Source of the DNA: Candidatus Methanoperedens sp. BLZ2
GTDB lineage: Archaea; Halobacteriota; Methanosarcinia; Methanosarcinales; Methanoperedenaceae
Direction of reading: 5' to 3'
NCBI RefSeq assembly: GCF_002487355.1
Contig: NZ_NTMG01000074.1
Coordinates: forward strand, 1 to 64,000
Length of the DNA stretch: 64,000 bases
Position 1 is the first letter of the stretch. Each line of letters begins with the position of its first letter. The notes under the pieces were generated by a model. It was not told where the DNA came from and did not search any database. It saw only the letters and a program-made list of their open reading frames with translations. Made by a program: the position numbers and the translations under genes. Shown one piece after another: positions 27,111 to 35,936 of this stretch.

Positions 27111-27177
27111 TCGATGTACTTTCAGATTTGTTAGCTCTTTTAGCGTGTTTACTTGAGACTTATTAAATAATATCATA

Positions 27178-28185
27178 TCAGCAGCTGAATCTCTCTTCCG
27201 CTGCTCTTCGAAGCCTATTCATAATAACTTTTCCTTCTCTCTCTTCGGGAAACGTTCCTTCCGCAATCCCAACATCTACCTTCATATCATCCAAAAATCT
27301 AAGTCCAGAATAGAGTCTTCTTGCAACCTCTTTCAAATCATTAATGCTTCCGAGTATGTATTTTTCATCGCAATATATATCCTCAGAGCTCTCATGACAA
27401 GCAAGCACCCCTACTTTAAGTCCCTGCTTTTGATAATTTTGAATAAGATGATTAATCTTAACCAAGACACGGGTTCTCTCACCTTCAACGAGTGTAAGCG
27501 GTGTTTGGGGGGAGAAATGCCTATAACGCATGCCAGGTGAGTTCACCAGCTCTCCTTCAACCGCAATCGCGCCAACAGATTCAATTATCTCCTCTATGCA
27601 TATCGCTCCAGGACGACGAACAGCCGGAGGAGTAACTGTAAGGTCAACAATAGTGGATTCTATACCAATTTTACAATCATCACCTCTGATAATTGCATCA
27701 ATCTTTCCATCCAAATCATTTGTGACATGCTTTGTCATTGTAGGGCTAGGTCTCCCGGAAATATTGGCGCTGGAAGCTACAATAGGTACACCCACTTCAT
27801 TAATAAGAGCAAGGGCAATTTCATGATCTGGCATTCTAACAGCCACCATATCAGATCCTCCTGTAATTGTAACTGGCACATCTTCCCTAGACTTTAATTT
27901 TAGAGTGAGTGGACCAGGCCAAAAATCTTTCATAAGTTTTGCTGCAATTGCAGGAATATCATTTGTAATTGTATAAAGCATCTCATATGAAGATACATAA
28001 GAAATTAGTGGATTATCATCGGGACGGTTTTTTGCTTTGAATATCTTTGTGACCGCTTGTTGATCATAAGCGTTTGCACCTAATCCATATACCGTCTCTG
28101 TTGGGAAAGCAACTATTCCACCTGTTTTTAAGATATTCGCTGCTTTTCTTATTTCATTTGAATCGAGAATCTGCATATTTATCAT
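27178..28185 (-). CDS. sua5: Threonylcarbamoyl-AMP synthase (Sua5/YrdC)
   Basis: This 335-aa protein has the YrdC domain first (GGIVAFPTETVYGLGANAYDQ, KIFKAKNRPDDNPLISYV, PTM...LDGKIDAIIRGDDC, IESTIVDLTVTPPAVRRPGA) and the C-terminal Sua5 domain (about 230-330). It makes threonylcarbamoyl-AMP from threonine, bicarbonate and ATP for the universal t6A modification of ANN-decoding tRNAs. The length fits the two-domain Sua5 type. It is a housekeeping gene among accessory genes, so this stretch may be chromosomal DNA. Confidence 0.9.
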   Translation of the reverse strand: MINMQILDSNEIRKAANILKTGGIVAFPTETVYGLGANAYDQQAVTKIFKAKNRPDDNPLISYVSSYEMLYTITNDIPAIAAKLMKDFWPGPLTLKLKSREDVPVTITGGSDMVAVRMPDHEIALALINEVGVPIVASSANISGRPSPTMTKHVTNDLDGKIDAIIRGDDCKIGIESTIVDLTVTPPAVRRPGAICIEEIIESVGAIAVEGELVNSPGMRYRHFSPQTPLTLVEGERTRVLVKINHLIQNYQKQGLKVGVLACHESSEDIYCDEKYILGSINDLKEVARRLYSGLRFLDDMKVDVGIAEGTFPEEREGKVIMNRLRRAAEERFSC

Positions 28186-28537
28186 TAATATAAAAGATTT
28201 GTATTCGAAGCCGGGGTATTATAACTGATTTTGCTCTCTCGGTAAATAAATTCATTGGTTTGTATTGGATATTATGGTTGATAAAATTTCTATAAAACTT
28301 TTTATATGATGAATCAGCTCCATTTCCCTAGATTCCTCTTAATGTAATTTTTATTTCTGCCCCCATTTTTAGTGCCATGATTGATATGTTGGTTCGAGAT
28401 ATTCTATGAATGCACACATAATCTATAGCCTTCAGTCACAAATCCCATAAGATGAACGAGGCCCATATATAGAAGTGAGACATCTTCCATATTACTGTTT
28501 GTCTACTTTTTGTACACTGTATTTGAAAGTGACACCT
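28186..28537. other. Spacer without supported gene
   Basis: AT-rich, 350 bp, between Sua5 and the helicase remnant. I see no gene or clear structured element. Confidence 0.4.
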
Positions 28538-29408
28538 TTAACCCATCTCATATCCTTCTTCTTTCAACATCTTTAACGTGAAATCACGATAGCTCAGCCA
28601 CTTTGCCGGGTCAAACTCCGCAGCATCCTGATAGTCGAGACCTTCGTCTATCGCCTCTGACTTCGCATCCATTAACTGCTGCATGTATTCGTCTATCATG
28701 CCCTTCGCCCTGAGCAGATAGATCCGGGGCTTCCTTGTCTGCTGCGGTCTCAATATCCTGCTGTATGCCTGGATCTGCTTGCTTGGAGTCCAGGACACGT
28801 ATCAGCGATGATGACCACATTCGCCTGCGGAATGTTGAGCCCAGTCTCGCCGCATGTCGTGGTGGCAAGCAGGACGTGTGTTCCATTATTCTTAAAATCA
28901 TTAAGAACCACGTTCCTGTTCTTGATCCCCTGCGAACCGATGAAAACATGAGACTTAATTCCCCATGTCTTGAGCTCCTGCTGCATGAGCTTCTGGAAAT
29001 CAAGTCGCTCCGAGAAGACGATGATCGTCTCTTGTTTAAAGAGCCCCTCTTGTATCAGGTCCAGTGTTCTCTCCTGTTTCATGGTGATGCCACCCGGCCA
29101 GAGGCCGTGCTCATTGTTCGTTTTCTTCGATTGCGGGATAGTGCTTGCGAACTGCAGTTGAGTCAGGTGTGCCAGTACAACCAATCGGGTCAATTTTATG
29201 GCCTTCAGGGCTTTCCTTTTCCAGCCGCAATTGCTCCTTGAACCATGCAGCGAATTCATCAAGCCAGTGTTTGTAATGCCTCACCTGATCCGGTTACATT
29301 TTGATTAGCTCTGTGGAGATTTCATGCTTTCGGTATCGTCACAAAAGCTTCCACTTCCAGCTCCTCTCTCTGCCGCCTGATGATCTTCGGCGACATCATC
29401 GCCCAATT
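28538..29408 (-). pseudogene. Decayed C-terminus of a plasmid helicase
   Basis: Read on the minus strand, this region matches residues ~750-1043 of the methyltransferase-helicase at 40290 in pieces. MMSPKIIRRQREELEVEAF is near 29405. LTQLQFASTIPQSKKTN and NVLLATTTCGETGLNIPQ-type pieces lie around 28800-29180, and SKQIQAYSRILRPQQTRK with EAIDEGLDYQDAAEFD lies at the end. At least two frameshifts/stops break it. The N-terminal two thirds are missing. The orientation is opposite to the intact gene, and the partner at 21410 is on the same strand, so this is the residue of a second, inverted copy of the module. Confidence 0.75.
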
Positions 29409-29501
29409 TGCTACTATTGACGATTCAATGGATGGAACTAAAGGATGAAAACGATGCCAGGAAACATGGTAAAAATCCTTTTTCTAATTAATTCCGATGA
29501 T

Positions 29502-29554
29502 GCCAGATTTTCCCCTGCGCAAAAGCGCAGGGTCGGCTGCGCCTAAAATCCGGC
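29502..29554 (+). promoter_or_regulatory. Structured leader element, copy A
   Basis: Outer arms GCCAGATTTT and AAAATCCGGC pair with one mismatch. Inside, CCCTGCGC-aaaa-GCGCAGGG is a perfect hairpin, followed by TCG and a short GGC/GCC stem. The 53-nt element ends 65 nt before the ATG at 29620, followed by a conserved-looking CAGTT. Confidence 0.6.
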
Positions 29555-29619
29555 TTGCACAGTTGCAAAAAAGAATGTCCGGATCTGGCAATAGCTGGAT
29601 CCATCGAGGTATTGAAAAT

Positions 29620-29772
29620 ATGGAATCAATAGAAGATGTTAAGAAAGCCTTCAGACAGGCAAGAATCGTGGGCGAAGAACTTCTCAGCAAAGGCAAAATG
29701 ACCTGGGATAGCTTTGCGGCCATGATGGTAGGATTTGAACAGAAATTGAGAGAAATGGGTCAGGAGATCTAA
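29620..29772 (+). CDS. 50-aa helical protein, first gene of plasmid module
   Basis: An ATG at 29620, after GAGGT, is preferred over an upstream in-frame start because the latter would translate the leader hairpin. The product is 50 aa and helical (MESIEDVKKAFRQARIVGEE). It overlaps nothing and precedes the DUF932 gene by 13 bp, so both are in one operon under the structured leader. Confidence 0.55.
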   Translation: MESIEDVKKAFRQARIVGEELLSKGKMTWDSFAAMMVGFEQKLREMGQEI

Positions 29773-29785
29773 AGGAAGTGGAATA

Positions 29786-30862
29786 ATGGGAAATCAACAG
29801 TTGGTTCCTGTCTTCTACGAGCTAAAGAGACAGAGAGAAACGAGAAGAGACTTGATAGTGGATTCGCGCACCCTTACAGCGGTAGCAGAACCAGAACGCA
29901 TAGTGATCGACATCCCGAAATTCGGGGCATATCCGCTGACACAGTGGGCACATGGCCAGTTATCAGATAAAGTGCTGATACCACAGAAATATTATGGCAG
30001 GATGATCGAAGCAAAGAACTTCGATCTGCTTGCGGAGAACGTGAATGCCTGGCTGCCTACGGAAGATAAGAGGATGATAAGAATACTGGATGGAAATATC
30101 AGGGCTATCCTCAGCGATAGATACCGGGTGCTGGATAACTACGATCTTGTATTCCTTGCACTCGATGAGTTCGCAAAGGCGGGAGCAGATGTTCACAAGC
30201 TGAACCTCACGGAATCACACCTGTTCGTAAAAGCAGTAACCCCTAAGCTGCGGGGAGAGATTCGACCGGGTGATATCGTACAGGGCGGGTTAATAATCAA
30301 AAACTCAGAAGTAGGGGCCTCCCGCTTCGCAGTTGAGCCCTTCGTGTTAAGGTTGAAATGTACAAATGGATTGGTCATCTCGCAAGGATATTCCAGAGTA
30401 CATCTCGGCAAACGCAAAGAGGAAGGCGAATTCAATTGGTCCTCAGAGACAATAAACCTTGAGAACCAGGCGATATGGAGTGCCGTCCGTGACGTTATAC
30501 AACAGACATTTGATCCTGCAAGCTTCGCAGCAGTCGTTGAGAAGTTAAAAAACAACGCAGAGACGCCAGTCAAAGAACCCGTGCAGGCAGTGAGCAACGT
30601 GGTTACGGCAATAGGGCTCACAGAAGCGACAAAGGAGATGCTGCTAAAGAACTTCCTGGAAGAGAAGGACTACACGCAATGGGGAATGACCAATGCCCTC
30701 ACAGCAACAGCCCGGCAATTTCCAGCGCCGGATGACCAGGTGAACCTTGAGACAAGGGCAAGCGATATAGCGCTGATGCACCCGGAGGCTTTTCTTGAGA
30801 TCGTGGATGCAAAGCCCAGAAGTGCAGCCATAAGGAAATTGATGGAAGGTGACGGGAGTTAG
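29786..30862 (+). CDS. DUF932 family phage/plasmid protein
   Basis: This 358-aa protein shows the DUF932 pattern: HGQLSDKVLIPQKYYGRMI, WLPTEDKRMIRILDGNIRAILSDRYRVLDNYD, VKAVTPKLRGEIRPGDIVQGGLIIKNSEVG, VEPFVLRLKCTNGLV. The family is found on plasmids and phages and its function is not established. A GGAAGTGG precedes the ATG at 29786. It is the second gene of the operon that continues into the prim-pol fragment. Confidence 0.8.
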   Translation: MGNQQLVPVFYELKRQRETRRDLIVDSRTLTAVAEPERIVIDIPKFGAYPLTQWAHGQLSDKVLIPQKYYGRMIEAKNFDLLAENVNAWLPTEDKRMIRILDGNIRAILSDRYRVLDNYDLVFLALDEFAKAGADVHKLNLTESHLFVKAVTPKLRGEIRPGDIVQGGLIIKNSEVGASRFAVEPFVLRLKCTNGLVISQGYSRVHLGKRKEEGEFNWSSETINLENQAIWSAVRDVIQQTFDPASFAAVVEKLKNNAETPVKEPVQAVSNVVTAIGLTEATKEMLLKNFLEEKDYTQWGMTNALTATARQFPAPDDQVNLETRASDIALMHPEAFLEIVDAKPRSAAIRKLMEGDGS

Positions 30863-30889
30863 CCCGTCCCTCTTTTCCAGGGTAACGGT

Positions 30890-31600
30890 ATGATATTAGA
30901 CAGGATCCTCTCAGACCGAAAGCGTGAAGATGTTTTAAACGTCCTGCACTCCGTTCATCCCACGCATAACCAGAGATTGTGGCTTGTGGGCTTCCTTTAT
31001 TACGTGGGATATAACCTGCGGGAGATACTGGGGATAATATCTTCTGAGAACCGCTGGAAAGGCTATGACTGGGAAAAGACTGCATACCAGGCGTCTTCGG
31101 TAATCACGGGGAAAAGAAAGACACCTCGTGGCCAGAAGCAAAAGCCCGCCCTGACCATTGACGAACTGATACAGACCTTCATGAGCAATACGAAACCCAC
31201 TGGCAGAATGGTTGTTCCATCGACTGCGTTGTGGGCTGCCGTGTATTATTATCTTGAGGGTTATACACCGCTGCCTAAAGACAGGGATGCAAAGAGGCCA
31301 ATGATTAACTGGAAGCAATACCAGGAAAAGCCCCCGACACTGGAAGAGATAATGTCCTGGGATTGGTCAAACGGGCTGTGTTTACTGGCAAATGACAAGT
31401 TCTCGTTCATAGACATAGACGCAAGCGGATATGAGCAGGTATTCAAAGATTACCATGTAGAGTTCACGCCAAGGGGAGGACTCCACGCGTTCGGACTGGG
31501 TACAGTCAAAAGCGTTAATGTGGAAAATGTAGGCGAGCTGAAAGGCAAGGGAACTCTGATAGTCGCGTATCCGACACAGGGTTATAGAGTGAAGGGGTAA
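30890..31600 (+). pseudogene. Prim-pol N-terminal domain, truncated by in-frame stop
   Basis: This 236-aa product has a helical N-terminal part (1-110) and a prim-pol segment: LPKDRDAKRPMINWKQYQ, GLCLLANDKFSFIDIDASG (the DxD metal motif) and HVEFTPRGGLHAFG. Compared with the 575-aa prim-pol at 4991 it lacks the ATPase half. After the TAA at 31598 the same frame still reads WGLEKEDVVSRIVRASEG, and after a frame shift reads GKTPDTEPEKSAKEMPPKTFF. This suggests decay rather than a natural end. The PLD/helicase cassette begins 250 bp downstream. Confidence 0.65.
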
Positions 31601-31850
31601 TGGGGGCTGGAAAAAGAGGATGTTGTATCGAGGATAGTTCGTGCCTCAGAGGGTCCCAACATTGAATATAAGGAGATTGAGTTTGAGAAAGTGCCGCTAC
31701 TAATTACCAAGTTAAAGCTAAAACAGTTAATTGTTATCACCTGGGAAAGACACCTGATACGGAACCGGAAAAGTCCGCTAAGGAGATGCCACCTAAAACA
31801 TTCTTTCTTTTTGGTGCCTGAAATTGCCAATAAAATATGGCGAGTCGCGT

Positions 31851-31885
31851 TTTTGAGTTCATACTTCTTCATAAGAGTATGAACT
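31851..31885. repeat. Left inverted repeat of the PLD/helicase cassette
   Basis: TTTTGAGTTCATAC (31851-31864) and GTATGAACT (31877-31885) form an internal hairpin. The 35-nt block matches, in inverse complement, that at 38438-38472. The shared core is GTATGAACTCAAAA on the complementary strand, with the same 12-nt internal spacing. It is also about 30 bp upstream of the TATA box of the cassette. Confidence 0.65.
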
Positions 31886-31910
31886 ATAATGGTACAATAA
31901 ATTAATATAA

Positions 31911-31938
31911 CATATATAACATTTATCAGATTTATTAA
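31911..31938 (+). promoter_or_regulatory. Promoter of the PLD/helicase cassette
   Basis: ATATATAA at 31912-31919, about 24 bp before the TTG at 31939, predicts an almost leaderless mRNA. The 35-bp palindromic repeat just upstream may serve as operator. Confidence 0.45.
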
Positions 31939-33870
31939 TTGGATGGAGATAATAATACGATTGAAATTGGAGAGCTTGTTAGATTTGAAGCGGAATATGG
32001 GCCAAGGGCAGGGATAGTTCTTCAAATAAATCCATCTAAAATTCTTATAAAAGGTTTTGATACAAATGAGTACTGGCTGGAAAAAGAGAATTTAGAACTA
32101 TATATAGACTTTATAGAAGGTGAAGGGCGGGCGAGGAAACTCAAGACGGTATACGAAGAGTTCTTTGGTGTAAGATATAATCGAATGCCATCGAAAAATC
32201 TTGAAACGCTTTTAAATATACTACAAAAGCATGGAATAAGTTACAATCCTGATGCAAAACGGGCAGATGACCCATTTAGAATGCATCGAAATAAAGCATA
32301 TTTAACTAATACCGAGCGAACTAAATACTCTGCTAAACCAATATTAGGGGATGAAATAAGTCGACTACTGCCGAAATGGATAGAACCTGAAGAGCTTCCT
32401 TCCTCCTCACGTGACCCACTTGGCTTGCAGGCATTTGCTATGCATTTGGCTGATAAATTACTCCCTGGAATGACTGTTTTTACAAGTCGCGCTGGATACT
32501 TTTTTTTCCTTTCGTGGGCACTAAAGAGCCTTAATGAAACTCACTCGGATACAGGGCAATATGATGTTTTAAAGCGTTTAGAGAGGGCTTTGGTTCTCTG
32601 TGAGAGTTTATATCATGGAAAAGATGGTTTAAAAGACTGTATACATCTAGGAAACAGAAGTAAAATGCGACTTTTGGCAAATGGTGTTGGCAATGTCGAA
32701 ATACCAGACAAGATTCTCAAAAGACAGGACGCCACAGGCTGCTACAACTTATACAAGAACTCAATGATCAGCTTAGGGTTCTGGGAAGAAGATGAAGAGG
32801 CAGCTATAAAGGGATTATTGCCTTATAGATTAACTAAGCTCGGTGAGAAAATAGCTGATTTATTTGAAAAGAGAAACTATTCATCTGAGCTATTGCGATG
32901 GGCTAAAGAAAAAGAGACTAAAAGGAGTGTTATACACCTGGAAAATTGGGGAGAAGATCTGTGTTTTCTTACTTATGGCAGTATAGGTGAAAAAAAGACC
33001 TTTTTAGAAGGTTTTCTATTTGCAAAAGGACATTCTGATAGAGTAGTATATGATGCTAATTTACGTCTAAAAACGTTGATAGCATTAGATTATGAGGATT
33101 TACTAATTGGAGATAGTATAAATGAGATGCAAGCACCTGTTACTGATGAGGCATATGGCGCAGCAGTTTCTGAGCTGGAAGATAAAGAACCAGGTTACAA
33201 TCAATTTTTCTTAGTACATTATTTTGATAACAGAAAAAAGAAAAATATAGAACCGTTTGTTGATGCAGCAATTTATGAAATATTGGGTCTTTCACTAAAT
33301 GCAATTTTTGCAGGAGTTTTTTATCACGTTAAAAATAGTGGGCGCACAAATATACCTAAGTGGATTGCTAAAGACGTCGTAGCAGGCTCAAGAAATATAG
33401 ACTTCTGGGATGCTAAATTGGAAGAAGCGGTCAAAATATCCAGAGAGTCGGAAAGAAAACTGATAAGCATTATTTTATCTTTAGATACCTCCTCGCAAAG
33501 TGGAGTTATTGAAGCAGGTTTGATGCTTTTGATGAGGGTCCTTTCTGATGAATTCAACCGGCAAGTTTTAAACTCACATTTAGCAGAATGTGCTTTCCAA
33601 GACATACTTGAAGACTTAACTACACAAAAAGAAAAAAATATGAGGCAAGTATTAGAATTTTTAATTAAAGCTCTGATATTGCACCACAGGGGTGTGTTCG
33701 AGCGTAAACACAAAGAGCGCTGGTTGGATATTGATGGAGATGAAGTCTATGCTTTTGAAATAAGTGGGGATATGGCGCTTGGTTTTCATAGTTATCGTTT
33801 CCCACAATTGATGTCAATAATAAGAGATATTGAATTATCGAGGGAGGATCTACATAATGGAGGACAGTAG
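31939..33870 (+). CDS. Cassette gene 1: large protein of unknown function
   Basis: The 643-aa product probably starts at TTG 31939. A conserved-looking N-terminal barrel (IGELVRFEAEYGPRAGIV) is followed by a long helical region with DPLGLQAFAMHLADKLLPGMTVFTSRAGYF at about residues 155-180 and a later helix (LERALVLCESLYHGKDGLKDCIHLG). I do not recognise a catalytic motif. It overlaps the PLD gene by 14 bp, so it is translationally coupled. Its tight coupling to a nuclease and a helicase suggests a specificity or regulatory subunit. Confidence 0.7.
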   Translation: MDGDNNTIEIGELVRFEAEYGPRAGIVLQINPSKILIKGFDTNEYWLEKENLELYIDFIEGEGRARKLKTVYEEFFGVRYNRMPSKNLETLLNILQKHGISYNPDAKRADDPFRMHRNKAYLTNTERTKYSAKPILGDEISRLLPKWIEPEELPSSSRDPLGLQAFAMHLADKLLPGMTVFTSRAGYFFFLSWALKSLNETHSDTGQYDVLKRLERALVLCESLYHGKDGLKDCIHLGNRSKMRLLANGVGNVEIPDKILKRQDATGCYNLYKNSMISLGFWEEDEEAAIKGLLPYRLTKLGEKIADLFEKRNYSSELLRWAKEKETKRSVIHLENWGEDLCFLTYGSIGEKKTFLEGFLFAKGHSDRVVYDANLRLKTLIALDYEDLLIGDSINEMQAPVTDEAYGAAVSELEDKEPGYNQFFLVHYFDNRKKKNIEPFVDAAIYEILGLSLNAIFAGVFYHVKNSGRTNIPKWIAKDVVAGSRNIDFWDAKLEEAVKISRESERKLISIILSLDTSSQSGVIEAGLMLLMRVLSDEFNRQVLNSHLAECAFQDILEDLTTQKEKNMRQVLEFLIKALILHHRGVFERKHKERWLDIDGDEVYAFEISGDMALGFHSYRFPQLMSIIRDIELSREDLHNGGQ

Positions 33871-35926
33871 CGTTATCATCCAAGATCTGGTTAGAGAGTT
33901 CCAGCCAAATGAAGATATAAGACACGCTATATTCTTAACATATACATTTGATGGGCCTTACATTGAAGACTCAGAACGGGGGTTATTTGATTTACTATGG
34001 CAGCGCAATTGCCAAAACATTATTGTCATCCGCGATGGTAACGCTGTTATTAATGAGAAGCAATCCCATAGATATCGTGTTCTAAATGCCTCATACAGTA
34101 CAAAAGTATTTCATAGTAAATTGATGTTTTTTTTAACACAGTCAGGAGCGATGGCACTTGTTGGATCCGCAAATTTGACAAGGGGGGGTCTGGAAAGAAA
34201 TCTGGAGCTTATCAGCACCTATAGATTAGACCTTGAAACTGGTCCGATTGATTTCTTTAGATCCCTTAAGGAATATTTCAGTACCCATTTAAGGAGAGAA
34301 TTGAATCCAGTTTCCGATTTACTTAAAGCACTGGATACATTCCTGAGGGACTATGAATTATTCTTATCGGAGATTCCAAAAGCCAGAAAATATTACATGG
34401 AACCTATTTTTTTGCATAATTACGATCGATCTCTGTTGGAAAAGATAACCGATCAACTACCGTCTAACAATCTTTCGGGATTATGGGTAGTTAGTCCATT
34501 CTACGAGCAGGACAAAAGTGATGGAATGAGAACAGAGGACCCTCTGTACGAAAACCTAGATAATACGCTAATAGAGGAATTATTTAACAAAATTAAATTC
34601 ATAAAATCAGACAATGATAAATCCATACATTTATATTTTCAACCAAGTGGGGATAATAGGACAAACCTTCCATTAAATATTCTTGGTAACTATCGTAACA
34701 GGATATCTTTATTTCCCAAAAACACAGCTGTCGATGGTCTTTTTCAACGCTCTCTCCATGCAAAGATGATGATATTCATAGGGGCGTCCGCTGGATCAGA
34801 TGGTTTTATCGCTATATTTCAAGGCTCAGCTAACTTCACAAAGGCGGCACTATTATCTAAGCCTCCCAATGGAAACGCTGAGATTGGTGTGTTAACAATA
34901 TTCCCAAGAAAAAGTTTAGATCTAAATTTATTATCAAGATACTTAAAATTAAATCAAATTTTCAAATATGAAGAGAATTGGGAGAAATGGATGCCTACTA
35001 ATAAAATTACAAAATATACACTGGCTCCAGCGATCCAATTATCGGGAGGTCTTTTGGCTTTAAAAGATAATAAAATCAGCATTTATTTTAAAGCAAATGA
35101 TAAAGTTAGCAGAATAAAATTTAAACTTGTAGCTTTTAATGAGAACTTTATAAATCTAAATGAGCTGAAGAAACCTTTTGATGGCCCTGCTGTCTTTGAT
35201 ATCCATCCAGAGAAGATTTTTGATCGAGAAAATGATTTAATACATCTCCGATACAATCGAATCAGAGGTGAAGCATTTGATGAGGATGGAGTAATAATGG
35301 GAGAAGCCGACGGTCCATTAAATGTTGATAATCCATCTTTATTTATGAATGACATTTTCTTTGAAACAGATTTCACTGGTTTAGATAATGAGATCTACCA
35401 AACTGGAATTGGGTCATTTTATAGATATTCGGAAATTAAAAACCTTATAAACAAATTATTGACTTCTAAAAAGAGAGATAGAGACACCTTATTATTGCCA
35501 AAACATCAAGCAGATTTAGATAAATTTTTCCGTCAAATTCACATCGGATTCAAAGGTTGCGGTAATAAGTTAGAACGCTATAAATATTCAAAATACATTT
35601 TCGCGGATTTGTTGCGTGATTATCAAAAATGGAGTGTTCAAGCAATTGAAAAAGATGATTATACACCTGAACAGAAGCTCTACCTTATTGATCGGATTAT
35701 TAGAGCTGTTCAAGAAAATAGTAAGGATGTCTTGGGGAGCGAAAAAAATAGATTTCAAATTTCAAGAATTATCGAAGAAGAATTTCTAAATCAATCCAAA
35801 AAACCGATTGAGGAGTATCTTAAGAATGTTGGCAAGTCTCCGATGTTGAAACAATACTCTTCTAAGACGCTTAAAAGGCTACGTAGCATTGAAGAAACTG
35901 TAAAAAATATTAAATTAAGATATTGA
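33857..35926 (+). CDS. Cassette gene 2: PLD-family nuclease-like protein
   Basis: This 689-aa protein (ATG at 33857, with GGGAGG upstream) has two PLD HxK motifs: HSKLMFFLTQSGAMALVGSANLTRGG and HAKMMIFIGAS...FQGSANFTKAAL, each with the Asn/Ser that completes HxK(x)N. Two full motifs make one active site, as in PLD-superfamily nucleases. A C-terminal ~300 residues have no recognised motif. It overlaps gene 1 and is 10 bp from the helicase, so the three genes form one operon. Expected activity is DNA cleavage. Confidence 0.75.
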   Translation: MEDSSVIIQDLVREFQPNEDIRHAIFLTYTFDGPYIEDSERGLFDLLWQRNCQNIIVIRDGNAVINEKQSHRYRVLNASYSTKVFHSKLMFFLTQSGAMALVGSANLTRGGLERNLELISTYRLDLETGPIDFFRSLKEYFSTHLRRELNPVSDLLKALDTFLRDYELFLSEIPKARKYYMEPIFLHNYDRSLLEKITDQLPSNNLSGLWVVSPFYEQDKSDGMRTEDPLYENLDNTLIEELFNKIKFIKSDNDKSIHLYFQPSGDNRTNLPLNILGNYRNRISLFPKNTAVDGLFQRSLHAKMMIFIGASAGSDGFIAIFQGSANFTKAALLSKPPNGNAEIGVLTIFPRKSLDLNLLSRYLKLNQIFKYEENWEKWMPTNKITKYTLAPAIQLSGGLLALKDNKISIYFKANDKVSRIKFKLVAFNENFINLNELKKPFDGPAVFDIHPEKIFDRENDLIHLRYNRIRGEAFDEDGVIMGEADGPLNVDNPSLFMNDIFFETDFTGLDNEIYQTGIGSFYRYSEIKNLINKLLTSKKRDRDTLLLPKHQADLDKFFRQIHIGFKGCGNKLERYKYSKYIFADLLRDYQKWSVQAIEKDDYTPEQKLYLIDRIIRAVQENSKDVLGSEKNRFQISRIIEEEFLNQSKKPIEEYLKNVGKSPMLKQYSSKTLKRLRSIEETVKNIKLRY

Positions 35927-35936
35927 GGTAATTATA

